From: Bacteroidales bacterium UBA5382
Lineage (GTDB): Bacteria; Bacteroidota; Bacteroidia; Bacteroidales; Dysgonomonadaceae
DNA length: 64,000 nt
Assembly (NCBI GenBank): GCA_002409745.1
Contig: DHOU01000039.1
Span: 71,569 to 135,568 of the forward strand
Direction of reading: 5' to 3'
Under the pieces are notes generated by a model. It did no database searches, had not been told where the DNA came from, and saw only the letters and a program-made list of their open reading frames with translations. Shown piece by piece: positions 26,648 to 36,816 of this stretch (its first letter is position 1; each line of letters begins with the position of its first letter). A program made the position numbers and the translations under genes.

Positions 26648-26940
26648 CTTCCCCTAAAAAGGGGCAAGAACGGCTGGCTATGTATTATCCGTTGCTGTCC
26701 GTACTGAGTCAGCCTCTTCGGGAGGCGGCGGGCGGGGGAGTACCGGGAAGCGGGGAGAGGGTGGAAAGAATACGGAATTTTTTTTAGCAGATAATTCCCT
26801 GTAAATTTCCGATTTCATCAATAATTTTATTACTTTGCAGCATATTTGATAAAGTCCGTCTTTTTGGGTCGAGATTTCAGATTTAAAATTTCAAATTAAA
26901 GATTCAATTTCAGAATTTATCGTTCAATCAAAATCCCTTT

Positions 26941-27819
26941 ATGTCGAAAAAGAAAAAGGTCTCAACTATCCGCTTCTTAAATGCGAAAATAACATCCGCC
27001 GTCAGTATCACGATGGTGCTGGTGTTGTTGGGAATTACCATCCTGATACTTTTTTTAGGGAAAGGCCTTTCCGGCTTTTTGAAAGAAAACATGAGCTTCA
27101 GCGTGATGCTGTCTAACGATATTACAGACCAGGAAATTACGCAAGTGCGTCATCAAATCGAAGCCCAGCCGTTTGTGCGGTCATCCCGCTTTATCAGTAA
27201 GGAAGAAGCGAAAGCCGAGCTGGTAAAAGAGTTGGGCGACGATCCCGAAGAGCTGCTGGGATTTAATCCGGCACAGGATTGTATCGAAATATTTCTTCAG
27301 TCGGAGTATGCCAATAACGATAGCATTGCGGTTATTAATCAACTCATCCGGCAAAATTCCAACGTTACGGATTTATTGTATCAGCAGGAAGCATTGGATT
27401 TGATCAACGACAACCTTTCCAAGGCAATGACCGTTATGCTTATTTTAGCGGTTATTTTGCTGTTCATATCCTTTACGCTCATTCGCAATACCATTCGGTT
27501 GAGTGTCTATTCGAAGCGTTTTTTGATCAACACGATGAAGTTGGTCGGCGCTACGAACGCTTTTATCCGGCGTCCGTTTGTAACGGATAATATGTTCACC
27601 GGTATTATCGCCGGTCTATTGGCCGACGGTATCATATTTGCTTTGATATCCTATTTCAGCCGAGAGTATATTCCGATGCAATCGATCATCAGCCTGTTCG
27701 ATATGATGGTGATTTTTGTGGCGGTGATTGCTTTTGGCGTGCTGATTGCTACCACGGCGGCGGCATTTGCCGTGAACAAGTATCTGAAAATGGACACGAA
27801 TAATTTATATTACGTATAA
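26941..27819 (+). CDS. ftsX: Cell division permease-like protein FtsX
   Basis: Inner-membrane partner of FtsE that controls peptidoglycan hydrolases at the division site. 292 residues: a membrane helix at about 18-40, a periplasmic domain to about 160 (FVRSSRFISKEEAKAEL), and three C-terminal helices. FtsE is not in this window. First gene of a plus-strand block reaching to folK. The 293-base gap upstream holds only a short C4-A5-G4 hairpin after ccsBA and a possible -7 box TTACTTTG near 26829. Confidence 0.9.
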   Translation: MSKKKKVSTIRFLNAKITSAVSITMVLVLLGITILILFLGKGLSGFLKENMSFSVMLSNDITDQEITQVRHQIEAQPFVRSSRFISKEEAKAELVKELGDDPEELLGFNPAQDCIEIFLQSEYANNDSIAVINQLIRQNSNVTDLLYQQEALDLINDNLSKAMTVMLILAVILLFISFTLIRNTIRLSVYSKRFLINTMKLVGATNAFIRRPFVTDNMFTGIIAGLLADGIIFALISYFSREYIPMQSIISLFDMMVIFVAVIAFGVLIATTAAAFAVNKYLKMDTNNLYYV

Positions 27820-27840
27820 AATCGATTTTAATTAACGAAT

Positions 27841-28095
27841 ATGTCTCAAAAAAACGTGGCTTTAAAAAAGGTGAATTGGATTATTTGCGGTATCGCGGTC
27901 ATAATCATTATTGCCGGTTTTATTTTAATGGCGATCGGACCTTCAACGACGGCCGAAGCAGGCTTTCAACCCGATATTTTCAGTGCAAGGCGCATCAAAA
28001 TGGCGCCCGTGATTTGCGTTATCGGATTCGTACTGATGGTTGTGGGCATCCTTTATCCCTCCAAAACGAAAAAAGATCAACAAGCGGAAGATTGA
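27841..28095 (+). CDS. DUF3098 family membrane protein
   Basis: 84 residues with two membrane helices (about 14-36 and 58-76). Small proteins of this family sit between ftsX and uppP in many Bacteroidota. Function unknown; the position suggests a cell-envelope role. Confidence 0.85.
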   Translation: MSQKNVALKKVNWIICGIAVIIIIAGFILMAIGPSTTAEAGFQPDIFSARRIKMAPVICVIGFVLMVVGILYPSKTKKDQQAED

Positions 28096-28128
28096 TAACC
28101 GTCCTTTTTATTTGCAAACTACAGTTGA

Positions 28129-29016
28129 ATGAGTATTTTAGAAGCTATTATCATAGCCATTGTGGAAGGACTGACCGAATTTTTGCCGGTGTCATCCACG
28201 GGACACATGATTATTACCCAAGCCTTGCTGGGAATCGAGAGTACCGATTTCGTCCGGTTTTTCACCGTTAATATTCAGTTGGGCGCCATCCTGTCGGTGG
28301 TGGTATTGTATTGGCAGCGATTCTTCAAGATGAACTCTTGCCGCATTTTCGATCCTCAAGCCGTTGCCGGAGCGAGCGCCGGAAAACGCGGCGGTATCTA
28401 TCTGAAACGATTCCTGTATAAGTATGACTTCTATTGGAAATTATTGATTGCCTGCATACCCGGACTGGTATTGGGCTTGCTTTTCGACGATATCATCGAC
28501 CGAGTGCTGGGCAGTGTGTCGGTGGTCTCCTTTATGCTGGTTATAGGCGGTGTGTTTATGCTGTTTGTCGACAAATGGTTCAATAAACCGTTGCCCGACC
28601 AATCGATCACCACCCGAAGGGCTTGGCTGATCGGGCTAAGCCAATGCGCCGCGATGTTTTTTCCCGGCCTTTCGCGCTCTATGGCAACCATTGTGGGAGG
28701 AATGATGACCAAATTGAACCGCAAGAATGCCGCGGAGTTCTCTTTTTTCCTCGCTGTGCCTACGATGTTAGGGGCAAGCCTTGTGAAAACCTTGAGCCTC
28801 GTGAAAGAACCCGCAGGGAAAGCGCTTCTTCAGGAAAATATAGGACTGTTGCTCATCGGCAATCTGGTCGCTTTTGTGGTGGCGATGATTGCAATCCGGT
28901 TTTTTATCGACTTTCTCACCAAATACGGCTTCAAGGCATTCGGAGTGTATCGCATTGTGATAGGAGGTGTGTTGTTGATACTTATTTTTTCGGGTATCAA
29001 TTTAAGCATGGTGTAA
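28129..29016 (+). CDS. uppP: Undecaprenyl-diphosphatase UppP/BacA
   Basis: Integral membrane phosphatase that recycles undecaprenyl pyrophosphate for peptidoglycan synthesis. Signature segments are [19 protein letters not shown] near the N-terminus and [16 protein letters not shown] in the second half. 295 residues with about eight helices. It ends 4 bases before truB. Confidence 0.96.
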   Translation: MSILEAIIIAIVEGLTEFLPVSSTGHMIITQALLGIESTDFVRFFTVNIQLGAILSVVVLYWQRFFKMNSCRIFDPQAVAGASAGKRGGIYLKRFLYKYDFYWKLLIACIPGLVLGLLFDDIIDRVLGSVSVVSFMLVIGGVFMLFVDKWFNKPLPDQSITTRRAWLIGLSQCAAMFFPGLSRSMATIVGGMMTKLNRKNAAEFSFFLAVPTMLGASLVKTLSLVKEPAGKALLQENIGLLLIGNLVAFVVAMIAIRFFIDFLTKYGFKAFGVYRIVIGGVLLILIFSGINLSMV

Positions 29017-29020
29017 CGAA

Positions 29021-29719
29021 ATGGATTTTATAGAAGGAGAGATCCTACATATTAATAAACCGCTTCATTGGACATCGTTCCGTGTGGTGCGTGTGGTTCG
29101 GGCAAAGATTTGTTCGAGGCTTAAGATCAAAAAGTTGAAAGTCGGCCATACCGGAACGCTCGATCCGTTGGCAACCGGCGTTATGACGATTTGCACCGGA
29201 AGGAAGACGAAAGAGATAGACCGCTTGCAAGCGTTGACGAAAGAATATGTGGCCGATATACGGCTGGGGGCTACGACGCCCTCGTTCGATTTGGAAACGG
29301 AAGTCGACGGTACGTATCCCACCGGGCATATCACCGAAGAGGCCGTGCGCGAATGCCTGCGTCGCTTCGAAGGCGAAATACAACAGGTGCCGCCCGCTTT
29401 TTCGGCGGTTAAAGTCGAAGGAAGACGCGCGTACACTTTCGCCCGCAATAACGAGACGATTGAACTAAAACCCAAATTGTTGGTTATAGAGAGTATTGAA
29501 TTGCTATCTGTTGATTTACCGACTATCCGGGTGCGTGTCGTGTGCAGTAAAGGGACTTACATCAGGGCGTTGGCCAGGGATATTGGAGAGGCTTTGCATA
29601 CCGGAGCCCATTTAACCGCGTTGACGCGGACCCGAATAGGCGAGGTGACATTAGATCAATGTTTGGGTATGGAATCGTTAGAACTGTTTTTCGATCAACA
29701 TATCGCCGGACAGCCATAA
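29021..29719 (+). CDS. truB: tRNA pseudouridine-55 synthase TruB
   Basis: Makes pseudouridine 55 in the T loop of tRNAs. The catalytic Asp48 is in KVGHTGTLDPLATGVM; other family stretches are VPPAFSAVKVEGRRAY and SKGTYIRALARDIGE. 232 residues, normal for the short Bacteroidota form without a long C-terminal PUA extension. Confidence 0.96.
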   Translation: MDFIEGEILHINKPLHWTSFRVVRVVRAKICSRLKIKKLKVGHTGTLDPLATGVMTICTGRKTKEIDRLQALTKEYVADIRLGATTPSFDLETEVDGTYPTGHITEEAVRECLRRFEGEIQQVPPAFSAVKVEGRRAYTFARNNETIELKPKLLVIESIELLSVDLPTIRVRVVCSKGTYIRALARDIGEALHTGAHLTALTRTRIGEVTLDQCLGMESLELFFDQHIAGQP

Positions 29720-29761
29720 AGAATATGAATTATAAAACTTATAGTATCAGATATTTAACGT

Positions 29762-30814
29762 ATGAAACTTTCTCAATTTAAATTTCATTTGCCCGAAGAG
29801 CTTATAGCCAAGTACCCGTCCAAACACCGGGATGAAGCCCGTATGCTGGTCGTGCATCGTAAATCCGGCAAATTGGAACACCGGATATTTAAAGATGTAT
29901 TGGATTATTTTCAAGAAAAAGACTTTTTTATTTTTAATAATACCAAAGTCTTTCCCGCCCGCTTGTTTGGAAATAAGGAAAAAACCGGCGCCAAAATCGA
30001 AGTGTTTTTATTGAGAGAATTGAATTCGAATCAACACTTATGGGATGTTTTGGTTAATCCCGCCCGTAAAATACGAATCGGTAATAAATTGTATTTCGGG
30101 GAAGATGAGGAGTTGGTGGCAGAGGTTATAGACAATACCACCTCGCGCGGGCGTACCATGCGTTTCTTATACGATGGTCCTTACGACGAGTTTAAGAGGT
30201 TGCTCTTTTCCATTGGCGAAACCCCCATTCCGGAATATATGGAACGTCCGGCAGAAGAAGATGATGTCGACCGTTACCAGAATATTTTTGCCGTGAATGA
30301 AGGAGCGGTGGTCGCGCCGGCTGCCGGTCTGCATTTCAGCCGCGAGCTGTTGAAGCGCATGGAAATAAAAGGAATTGATTATGGCTTTGTAACCCTGCAC
30401 AATAGTCTGGGAGCCTATCGCGATATCGATGTGGAAGATTTGACGAAACATAAAGTCGATTCCGAACAGATGGTTATTACCGAGGAAATCTGCGAGCGGG
30501 TGAACAAGGCCAAAGACGACGCACGCAATATTTGTGCGGTGGGGACATCCGTATTGAGAGCCATCGAAACGATGGTTAGCACCGACGGACATCTGAAACC
30601 TTTCGAGGGATGGACGAATAAATTTATCTTCCCGCCTTATGATTTTACGCTCAATAATGCACTGATTACCAATTTTCACATGCCTTATTCCACGTTGTTG
30701 ATGATGGCGTGCGCTTTCGGCGGATACGACTACGTGATGGAGGCTTACGATGTGGCCATTAATGAAAAGTATCAATTCGGGGCATATGGCGATGCCATGC
30801 TGATTGTCGATTAG
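29762..30814 (+). CDS. queA: S-adenosylmethionine:tRNA ribosyltransferase-isomerase QueA
   Basis: Queuosine pathway enzyme that transfers and isomerises the ribosyl part of SAM onto preQ1-tRNA to make epoxyqueuosine. Motifs: [60 protein letters not shown] and [18 protein letters not shown]. 350 residues is full length. Confidence 0.97.
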   Translation: MKLSQFKFHLPEELIAKYPSKHRDEARMLVVHRKSGKLEHRIFKDVLDYFQEKDFFIFNNTKVFPARLFGNKEKTGAKIEVFLLRELNSNQHLWDVLVNPARKIRIGNKLYFGEDEELVAEVIDNTTSRGRTMRFLYDGPYDEFKRLLFSIGETPIPEYMERPAEEDDVDRYQNIFAVNEGAVVAPAAGLHFSRELLKRMEIKGIDYGFVTLHNSLGAYRDIDVEDLTKHKVDSEQMVITEEICERVNKAKDDARNICAVGTSVLRAIETMVSTDGHLKPFEGWTNKFIFPPYDFTLNNALITNFHMPYSTLLMMACAFGGYDYVMEAYDVAINEKYQFGAYGDAMLIVD

Positions 30815-30844
30815 ATTGATGAAGATTGATAGAGATTGATGAAG

Positions 30845-31369
30845 ATGGGCAAGGAGCATACTGTTTTTTTGGCGCTCGGATCGAATCTGGGTGATAAGCA
30901 GAAAAATATGTTGACGGCTTGCGAGGAAATAGAAGAGCGGATAGGAACGATCGTTTCCTTATCCGCTTTTTATATAACCAAACCCGAGGGTTTCGTTTCT
31001 GAGAATCTTTTTGTGAATGCCGTCTGCGAAGTATCCTCCATCGTTTCGACAGAAGACCTATTCTTACTCACCAAACACATTGAAGAAGAGATGGGAAGGC
31101 GGCAAAAATCGGAAAACGGCGTATACCAAGACCGAATCATCGATATTGATATTTTAATGATTGATGATTTGATAATCAATATCCCGGAATGGACCATTCC
31201 GCACCCCCGTTTGCATACCCGTGATTTTGTGCTGGCGCCTTTCAACGAAATTGCCCCGCACGTTGTCCATCCTGTTTTCAAAAAAACGATTTCCGAACTG
31301 TATGCCGAATGGATGAGGTCGCAATCTCATGAAACAAGCGACCGCTATGTGAGAGACACGGATTATTAA
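30845..31369 (+). CDS. folK: 2-amino-4-hydroxy-6-hydroxymethyldihydropteridine pyrophosphokinase
   Basis: Folate synthesis: transfers pyrophosphate from ATP to hydroxymethyldihydropterin. Motifs FLALGSNLGDKQKN, the Mg-binding DRIIDIDILMID, and IPHPRLHTRDFVLAPFNEIA. ATG 30845 is chosen; the sequence before it (30814-30844) is a short GATTGATGA-type repeat and earlier TTG/ATG triplets are part of that repeat. Last gene of the ftsX block. Confidence 0.95.
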   Translation: MGKEHTVFLALGSNLGDKQKNMLTACEEIEERIGTIVSLSAFYITKPEGFVSENLFVNAVCEVSSIVSTEDLFLLTKHIEEEMGRRQKSENGVYQDRIIDIDILMIDDLIINIPEWTIPHPRLHTRDFVLAPFNEIAPHVVHPVFKKTISELYAEWMRSQSHETSDRYVRDTDY

Positions 31370-31386
31370 CTCTTCACCCCGAACAT

Positions 31387-31690
31387 AAGAAAATTCGGCA
31401 TTGGTCTTCGGAGGTGCGAGACTGGTCTTCTGAAGGTCAATATTGGTCTTCGGAAGTTCGACATTGCTCTTTCGAAGCTCGAAATTGGTGTCCGGAAATT
31501 CAAATCCGGACTTAAAAGCTTCGACAGAGGTCTTCGAAAGCTCGACATTGGTCTTCGAAAGGTCGACAGAGGTCTTCAATACTCCGAACCCGGGCTTCTG
31601 AGGGTCGATAGAGGTCTTCGGAACTCCGATTGCGGTCTTCGGATGTTCGATCCCGGGCTTCAGAGGTTCGGACTCGGACTTCGGAAGCCG
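31387..31690 (+). repeat. 21-bp degenerate tandem repeat array
   Basis: About fourteen imperfect units of 21 bases of the form TTGGTCTTCGGAAGTTCGACA. Because 21 is a multiple of 3, the minus strand is open throughout and would encode a 7-residue repeat, K-T-[NS]-V-E-L-[SP]. That frame has no signal, domain or clear start and runs on antisense into folK, so I do not call it a gene. It fills most of the gap after folK. Confidence 0.88.
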
Positions 31691-31800
31691 GAAAATGAGC
31701 CCTATTGGCGGATAATCCTCTTCACGAATAAAAAAGAACCGGCCCTATGCTTGTACTCCGGGCTTGTTTCCTCCTGTTAGCCTCTTTCGGAAAAATCATT
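31690..31800 (-). pseudogene. Decayed copy of the 3' end of the gene at 36877-37353
   Basis: Read on the minus strand this segment gives FPKEANRR and, after a one-base shift, NKPGVQA, matching KEANRSNQAGVQA near the C-terminus of the intact protein. Past the gene end it also resembles the downstream flank of the intact copy: an ACCGG half-stem, ATTCGTGAA, and the 19-base stretch CATTTTCCGGCTTCCGAAG. The terminator hairpin is half lost. It is a relic of duplication or recombination. Confidence 0.65.
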
Positions 31801-31865
31801 ATAAATAACTACTTTATTCAAAAAAATCACTCTTTTATAGTATTTCAGAGACGGAAAACCATACA

Positions 31866-31873
31866 TACCTTTG
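31866..31873 (+). promoter_or_regulatory. -7 box of the ferric-reductase/TonB operon
   Basis: TACCTTTG, a perfect TAnnTTTG match, gives a leader of about 50 bases before the gene at 31929. No clear Fur-like palindrome was seen by eye. Confidence 0.65.
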
Positions 31874-31928
31874 CACTTTATAAAAAAGTAAAATAACAGC
31901 ATCGTTTAAAATTTAATTTATACGTATT

Positions 31929-32774
31929 ATGGTTCGGTTATTATTCGAAGGGATCGTCTATTTACTTGGGCAGGCTGAATTTATCAGTTCATTCATTATA
32001 TTAACGTTCATCGTCATCTTATTATCTAAGTCGATAAAGCGTCATGCCCGTTCTTACTATTGGTTTTTCGGGATTATTTCTTTTCTTATTCTTTTGCAAT
32101 TTCTGAATGGCCTGTTTCATATCAGCCCGGTTAATTTATACCGGATTCCGGTGTTGGGTAAAATATTGGCGTCGAATATCCATATGGTCGGATTCGGCTT
32201 TCCCTTGCTGGCGATTATTATGTATGTCGGCGCGTTGAACCCGAAACGGCCTTGGGTGAAAAAAATATTGAATATCCGGAAAGAGTTGTCGATCATTTCC
32301 GGTTTTCCTATCTTATCGCATTCCTTGATAAGGATCACCTATAACTTTACTGACGCCCTGAAATTCTTTTCCGATAAAGATGCTTATATGGCGCAAAACG
32401 AGTGGGCTAAAAGCGAAATGGGAATATCCTTTAGCAATGCCGGATATTTGTTAGGCATTGTCTTATTCGTCCTTTTTATGATTCTATGGATCACGTCTTT
32501 CGACTCCATCCATCAAAAACTCGGGAAACATAAGTGGAAACGAATCCAAAAGTGGTCTTACCTGCTGTACGCACTTCTTTTTGTCCACTCCATTCTGCTG
32601 CACATCGGGTGGATGATAAGCCGCAGCATGGGAGAAGGCGGCAACGAGCATATTGTACAGGGCGTCATCGCCATTGCTTCCACCGTACTCGTATTCGGGT
32701 CTTATCTGATCCTCCGCATTCGGAAAGCGCAAAAGGATTCGAGAAAAAAGGCGAGGGTTCTCCTTCATTCATAA
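31929..32774 (+). CDS. Ferric-reductase-like transmembrane protein
   Basis: 281 residues with about seven hydrophobic segments. The second half resembles the heme-binding ferric reductase domain of MsrQ/FRE-type proteins: WKRIQKWSYLLYALLFVHSI with two histidines seven residues apart (VHSILLH), and earlier histidines in NIHMVG and LSHSLIR. No flavin or NAD-binding domain is present, so electrons would come from the quinone pool or a partner. It begins an operon with a TonB receptor and DUF4374 lipoprotein, pointing to reduction of imported ferric complexes. Confidence 0.72.
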   Translation: MVRLLFEGIVYLLGQAEFISSFIILTFIVILLSKSIKRHARSYYWFFGIISFLILLQFLNGLFHISPVNLYRIPVLGKILASNIHMVGFGFPLLAIIMYVGALNPKRPWVKKILNIRKELSIISGFPILSHSLIRITYNFTDALKFFSDKDAYMAQNEWAKSEMGISFSNAGYLLGIVLFVLFMILWITSFDSIHQKLGKHKWKRIQKWSYLLYALLFVHSILLHIGWMISRSMGEGGNEHIVQGVIAIASTVLVFGSYLILRIRKAQKDSRKKARVLLHS

Positions 32775-32795
32775 ATCATATTTATCGCGAAAAAA

Positions 32796-35222
32796 ATGAT
32801 ACAGATAGCAAGAGCCTCGTGGGCGTTGTTTTTTTTCATGACTTGCCTCACGATAACCGTCCATGCTCAAAGCCGCATGGGGAGGGTAACAGGTAAAATA
32901 AAAAATGAAAAAGGCGAGCCGTTGGAATATGCAACGATTGCAACAAAAGGGGTAGGGAACGTAACCTATTCCGATGGCGAAGGCGTTTTTAAACTTTCCC
33001 TGCCGGAAGGTACGCACACGTTCATCGTTCAATATTTGAATTATGCGCCCTTCGAAAAAGAGGTGCACGTTTCCGCAACCGTGCCCCTGTCGTTAGGGGA
33101 TATTGCGTTGGAACCGGTATCGGTCAACCTGAAAGAAGTGTTGGTTACCGCCAATTCGACGGCCCACGAAATCAGTGTCGCGCCCATAAAAGCCGATGTG
33201 ATAGAAACACAAGAAATAAAACAAAGGCCGATAACCATAACGGAAATGTTGAATCGAACCACCGGTGTCAGAATAAGGCAGTCGGGGGGATTGGGATCGT
33301 TTACCAATGTAATGTTAAACGGGTTCCAGGGAAATTCCATACGCATTTTTAAAGACGGTATTCCTTTGGATTATCTTCAGGGAGGCATCGGATTGAATAA
33401 TGTCCCGGTCAATATTCTCAGCCGCGTTGAAGTTTATAAGGGTGTTTTGCCCGCCAATTTAAGTTCGGATGCGTTGGGAGGAGCCATCAATCTGGTGTCT
33501 CAAAAGAGGGAAAGCAAGCAGGTCGCGTTTTCTTATGAAGTGGCTTCTTTCAATACCCATCGGGCTACGCTAAACGTCGCCGCCACAAGTCAGGATAAGC
33601 GGTTTTTTGTAGGGGCGGATGCCTTTTTCAATTATTCCGATAATAACTATAAAGTCATCGCGCCCGTTGTGGATCCGGAAACGGCAAATATCACTCCCAC
33701 GAAATTGCCGTTGTTCCATAATGCGTATAAGCATTATTTCACCGAATTATACGCGGGTATCGCCAATACCGTTTGGGCGGATGAGCTGCGCGTTTCGATG
33801 AGCTTGTTTTCTATTTTGCGGGAAAATCAATTTGGATCGTTAATGGAAAAACCTTTTGGGGCGGTATTATCCAAAAGGAATGCGCACTTTATCCCATCGC
33901 TTCATTACAATAAATCGCTTTTCGAAGAGAAACTGGCTATCGACCAATTTCTTTCTTTCAGTATTGTAAACTCGGCACAAGTCGATACCTTAAGGGGGAA
34001 ATACGATTGGTTCGGAAACTTTACACCTCCCATCGATGCAAATACCATCGGGGAATCAAACGCCACGTTATCCGATATCAAAAGCCGGAATTTTATAAGC
34101 CGGACAAATTTGAATTATGCGCTGAATCATCATCATAAATTTGTTCTCAATGCGGTTTTACAATCATCCTCGCAAAAAGGGAAGGATGAATACGGTACGA
34201 CAATTGTTGATTCCGAAGGCCATCGTATCGATTTACTGAGCATTCCTTCCGACTATTTCAAGTTAATCGGAGCAATCGGATATCAGGCTGATTTTTTAGC
34301 CGGCCGGTTGCATCAAAATACACAAGCAAAATATTATGCGAGTAAGTCTTCGGGCATGACGGTGAACTTAAGCACGGGGCGGCTGAATGATGAGAAAGTA
34401 GAAAGCAGCAACCGTCAATGGGGCGTGTCTACGGCTTTTAAGTGGGACTTGAATTCATTATCGTTTATCAGGACTTCCGCCGAACTTGCCACTCGTTTGC
34501 CGGAACAGCAGGAAGTGTTCGGCGATGCCGCTTTTTTGTTGCCGAATTTCGATCTGAAACCGGAACGCAGCATGAATATCAATTTAGGCTATGTCCTGAG
34601 CAAGCCCTCGGCTTATTCTTTCGAATTTAACGGCTTTTACCGTATAACGGAAAATTTGATTACGAAAGAATTGACGGGACTTTTATTTTCTCAAAATGTG
34701 AATGTGGAAAAAGTAAACGGACTGGGTGTGGAATTGGATGCAAGCGCATTTATCCTCCCGTGGCTTCGCTGGAATGGAAATGCCACCTATCAAAATTTCA
34801 GGTTGCAGCATCTTCAAGATCCTTCGGTAAAATACCTGGAAGGATCGAGGTTGCCGAACATCCCTTTCTTTTTCGCCAATACTGGTTTAAGGGCTTCCTT
34901 TAACCGGCTGTTCCTGACGAACGACCGACTCGAATTATTTTATCATTATTCGTATGTCCATAAATATTTCCTTCGCTACATTCCCAAAGATGCTGAACCG
35001 GCCGGTTTTTTGGGCCTTTTCGGGGAATCGAAAGTGAACACGAAGGATATTATTCCTTCACAAAACCTCCATTCCATCGGATTTTCATGGATACCCGACC
35101 CAAACGGATTGTGGATGTTCGGAGGGGAGATAAAAAACATCTTTGACACGGCGCTCTATGATAATTTCAGAATCCAAAACGCCGGAAGAAGTATCCATTT
35201 TAAAATCAGTTTCAAAATATAA
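32796..35222 (+). CDS. TonB-dependent receptor, siderophore type
   Basis: Outer-membrane receptor of 808 residues. Signal peptide (TVHAQS), a carboxypeptidase-regulatory-like domain (about 29-110, VTGKIKNEKGEPLEYATIAT), plug domain (VLNRTTGVRIRQ-like region, GGLGSFTNVMLNGFQG, VEVYKGVLPANLSSDALGGA) and a 22-strand barrel ending HFKISFKI. The short plug without SusC features and the neighbouring reductase and DUF4374 genes suggest iron-chelate uptake, comparable with XusA of B. thetaiotaomicron. Substrate inferred. Confidence 0.9.
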   Translation: MIQIARASWALFFFMTCLTITVHAQSRMGRVTGKIKNEKGEPLEYATIATKGVGNVTYSDGEGVFKLSLPEGTHTFIVQYLNYAPFEKEVHVSATVPLSLGDIALEPVSVNLKEVLVTANSTAHEISVAPIKADVIETQEIKQRPITITEMLNRTTGVRIRQSGGLGSFTNVMLNGFQGNSIRIFKDGIPLDYLQGGIGLNNVPVNILSRVEVYKGVLPANLSSDALGGAINLVSQKRESKQVAFSYEVASFNTHRATLNVAATSQDKRFFVGADAFFNYSDNNYKVIAPVVDPETANITPTKLPLFHNAYKHYFTELYAGIANTVWADELRVSMSLFSILRENQFGSLMEKPFGAVLSKRNAHFIPSLHYNKSLFEEKLAIDQFLSFSIVNSAQVDTLRGKYDWFGNFTPPIDANTIGESNATLSDIKSRNFISRTNLNYALNHHHKFVLNAVLQSSSQKGKDEYGTTIVDSEGHRIDLLSIPSDYFKLIGAIGYQADFLAGRLHQNTQAKYYASKSSGMTVNLSTGRLNDEKVESSNRQWGVSTAFKWDLNSLSFIRTSAELATRLPEQQEVFGDAAFLLPNFDLKPERSMNINLGYVLSKPSAYSFEFNGFYRITENLITKELTGLLFSQNVNVEKVNGLGVELDASAFILPWLRWNGNATYQNFRLQHLQDPSVKYLEGSRLPNIPFFFANTGLRASFNRLFLTNDRLELFYHYSYVHKYFLRYIPKDAEPAGFLGLFGESKVNTKDIIPSQNLHSIGFSWIPDPNGLWMFGGEIKNIFDTALYDNFRIQNAGRSIHFKISFKI

Positions 35223-35304
35223 TTCAATGTCCTATAGCGGGTATGCCCTGCAATAGGTACAAATACTTTATAATCATTCATCAGAATATTTAAAATTATT
35301 AATT

Positions 35305-36552
35305 ATGAGAATTCTAAACACTTTTGCTATTCTTTTCGCGACACTCTGTTTCGCGTTTGTATCTTGTTCAAAAAACGAACCCGATACCCCTGACAATCCT
35401 GATCAAAATAATAAAAAATATGTTTTACTGACGGCCGAAGGGATCGCAGACGGCGCCGGATATTATGCCGTTTATAACGAATTGCCGGCAGGCGATGTAA
35501 AAAATACGGCGGGATATTCGTTACAAGCTTCGAGTTACGGCGGATTCAGAACGTATAAAAACTGGATCTTCAACCGGTCGAATCTCCTCGGTGAATCGGG
35601 GGTCTTAAAATTTAGCGTCGGTAAAGACGGACGGTTAAAAGAAGACGGATTCATTAAATGCGACGGTTCCGCCCAATCCGTTGTGGTAAACGAAACCCTG
35701 GGCTTTTATTTCGATCCCGGAAGAGGCAAAAAGAGAATTCAGAAATTCAATCCTTCCACCATGCAGCGTACCGGTGAAATCGACTTATCTTCCGTGGTCG
35801 ATGAGAAAATCAGTCCCAACGTATATACCGGCAACCAAACATTAGCGGTAAAAGAAGGCAAACTGTTTGTAAATATTACCTATTCTCCCGAAGGTTCTTC
35901 GGGCCATAACGATAACATCCGGCATTATGCATTGGCCGTGATCGATATCGCTTCGGAAAAAATCGAAAAGACGATTGTGCTGGATTTTTTGGATGTATAC
36001 AATCAAGGACACAGCCCGTCGGAATATAAGGCGTGGTTGTTAGGCGAGGACGGACATCTGTATTTCTTGTCAACGGGATGGGATTTGGTCGATGGCGCGT
36101 ATAACTTTCATCCTTCCTGTATCTTCAGAATTAAAAAAGGAGAAACCGATTTCGACAAAAATTGGCATGTCTATCCAAAAGATTTAAATTCTACACTATC
36201 CATAGGGGTGATGTGGTCGATGGGTTTTTACAAAGGGAAATTATATGTGGAAGCGTCGGATGAAAATATTACCAACTTCGGCGATTTCGGTAAGGTGGAC
36301 GGATATCACGTATATTCATTGGATATCGAGAACAAGGCGGTTGCAAAAATCGAAAGTGTCCCTACGACGGTTTTCGGGCATTCCGCCGGCACTTTCTATC
36401 GGACAAGCGATAAACTGTTTGTGCGTGTAGTGAACGAAACTATCGGATATAACGGGCTTTATGTAATAAACGAAGACGGTCGGACTGCATCCCCGGCATT
36501 TAATGTGATTCAAGGCGGCCAGCCGATGGGCTTTGCCGAATTACACGATTAA
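35305..36552 (+). CDS. DUF4374 lipoprotein, XusB-like
   Basis: 415 residues with lipobox FVSC (Cys21) and an acidic Pro/Asp/Asn linker, then a beta-propeller-like domain typical of DUF4374: YVLLTAEGIADGAGYYAVYN, FGKVDGYHVYSLDIENK and the C-terminal QGGQPMGFAELH. From memory, XusB, the enterobactin-binding surface lipoprotein of B. thetaiotaomicron, belongs to this family. It follows the receptor gene by 82 bases and ends in a terminator, closing the operon. Confidence 0.82.
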   Translation: MRILNTFAILFATLCFAFVSCSKNEPDTPDNPDQNNKKYVLLTAEGIADGAGYYAVYNELPAGDVKNTAGYSLQASSYGGFRTYKNWIFNRSNLLGESGVLKFSVGKDGRLKEDGFIKCDGSAQSVVVNETLGFYFDPGRGKKRIQKFNPSTMQRTGEIDLSSVVDEKISPNVYTGNQTLAVKEGKLFVNITYSPEGSSGHNDNIRHYALAVIDIASEKIEKTIVLDFLDVYNQGHSPSEYKAWLLGEDGHLYFLSTGWDLVDGAYNFHPSCIFRIKKGETDFDKNWHVYPKDLNSTLSIGVMWSMGFYKGKLYVEASDENITNFGDFGKVDGYHVYSLDIENKAVAKIESVPTTVFGHSAGTFYRTSDKLFVRVVNETIGYNGLYVINEDGRTASPAFNVIQGGQPMGFAELHD

Positions 36553-36582
36553 ATACGTAAAGTTGTTATAGAATATAAATAG

Positions 36583-36618
36583 AGCGGAAGCCTGCAATGG
36601 TTGTCCGCTTTATTTTTT
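36583..36618 (+). terminator. Terminator after the DUF4374 gene
   Basis: Stem AGCGGA with TCCGCT, followed by TTATTTTTT, 30 bases after the stop codon. The remaining bases to 36816 hold no credible gene; a plus-strand frame there overlaps both terminators and is not coding. Confidence 0.65.
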
Positions 36619-36816
36619 ATATAAACACAACGCTTTTAACTCTCGCTAAACCGTATCCCGTGTTATATATATGGCTGAATACCGAATTTTTAGTTAGATT
36701 CTGTTTAAATTTATTTCTTCTTTTTCCAAAGCTGCTTCTCTTCCGGAAACGATGGAAAGTTGGCAATCCTTCTTCGGAAGCCGGAAAATGGGCCCTTTCG
36801 GCGAATGAGCGTATTC

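Noticed and set aside
26461..26787. Frame covering the end of ccsBA and the following gap
   Set aside because: Mostly in an alternative frame of ccsBA; no recognisable product.
31154..31579. Minus-strand frame with heptapeptide repeats
   Set aside because: Half of it is antisense to folK and the rest is the 21-bp array; kept only as a finding.
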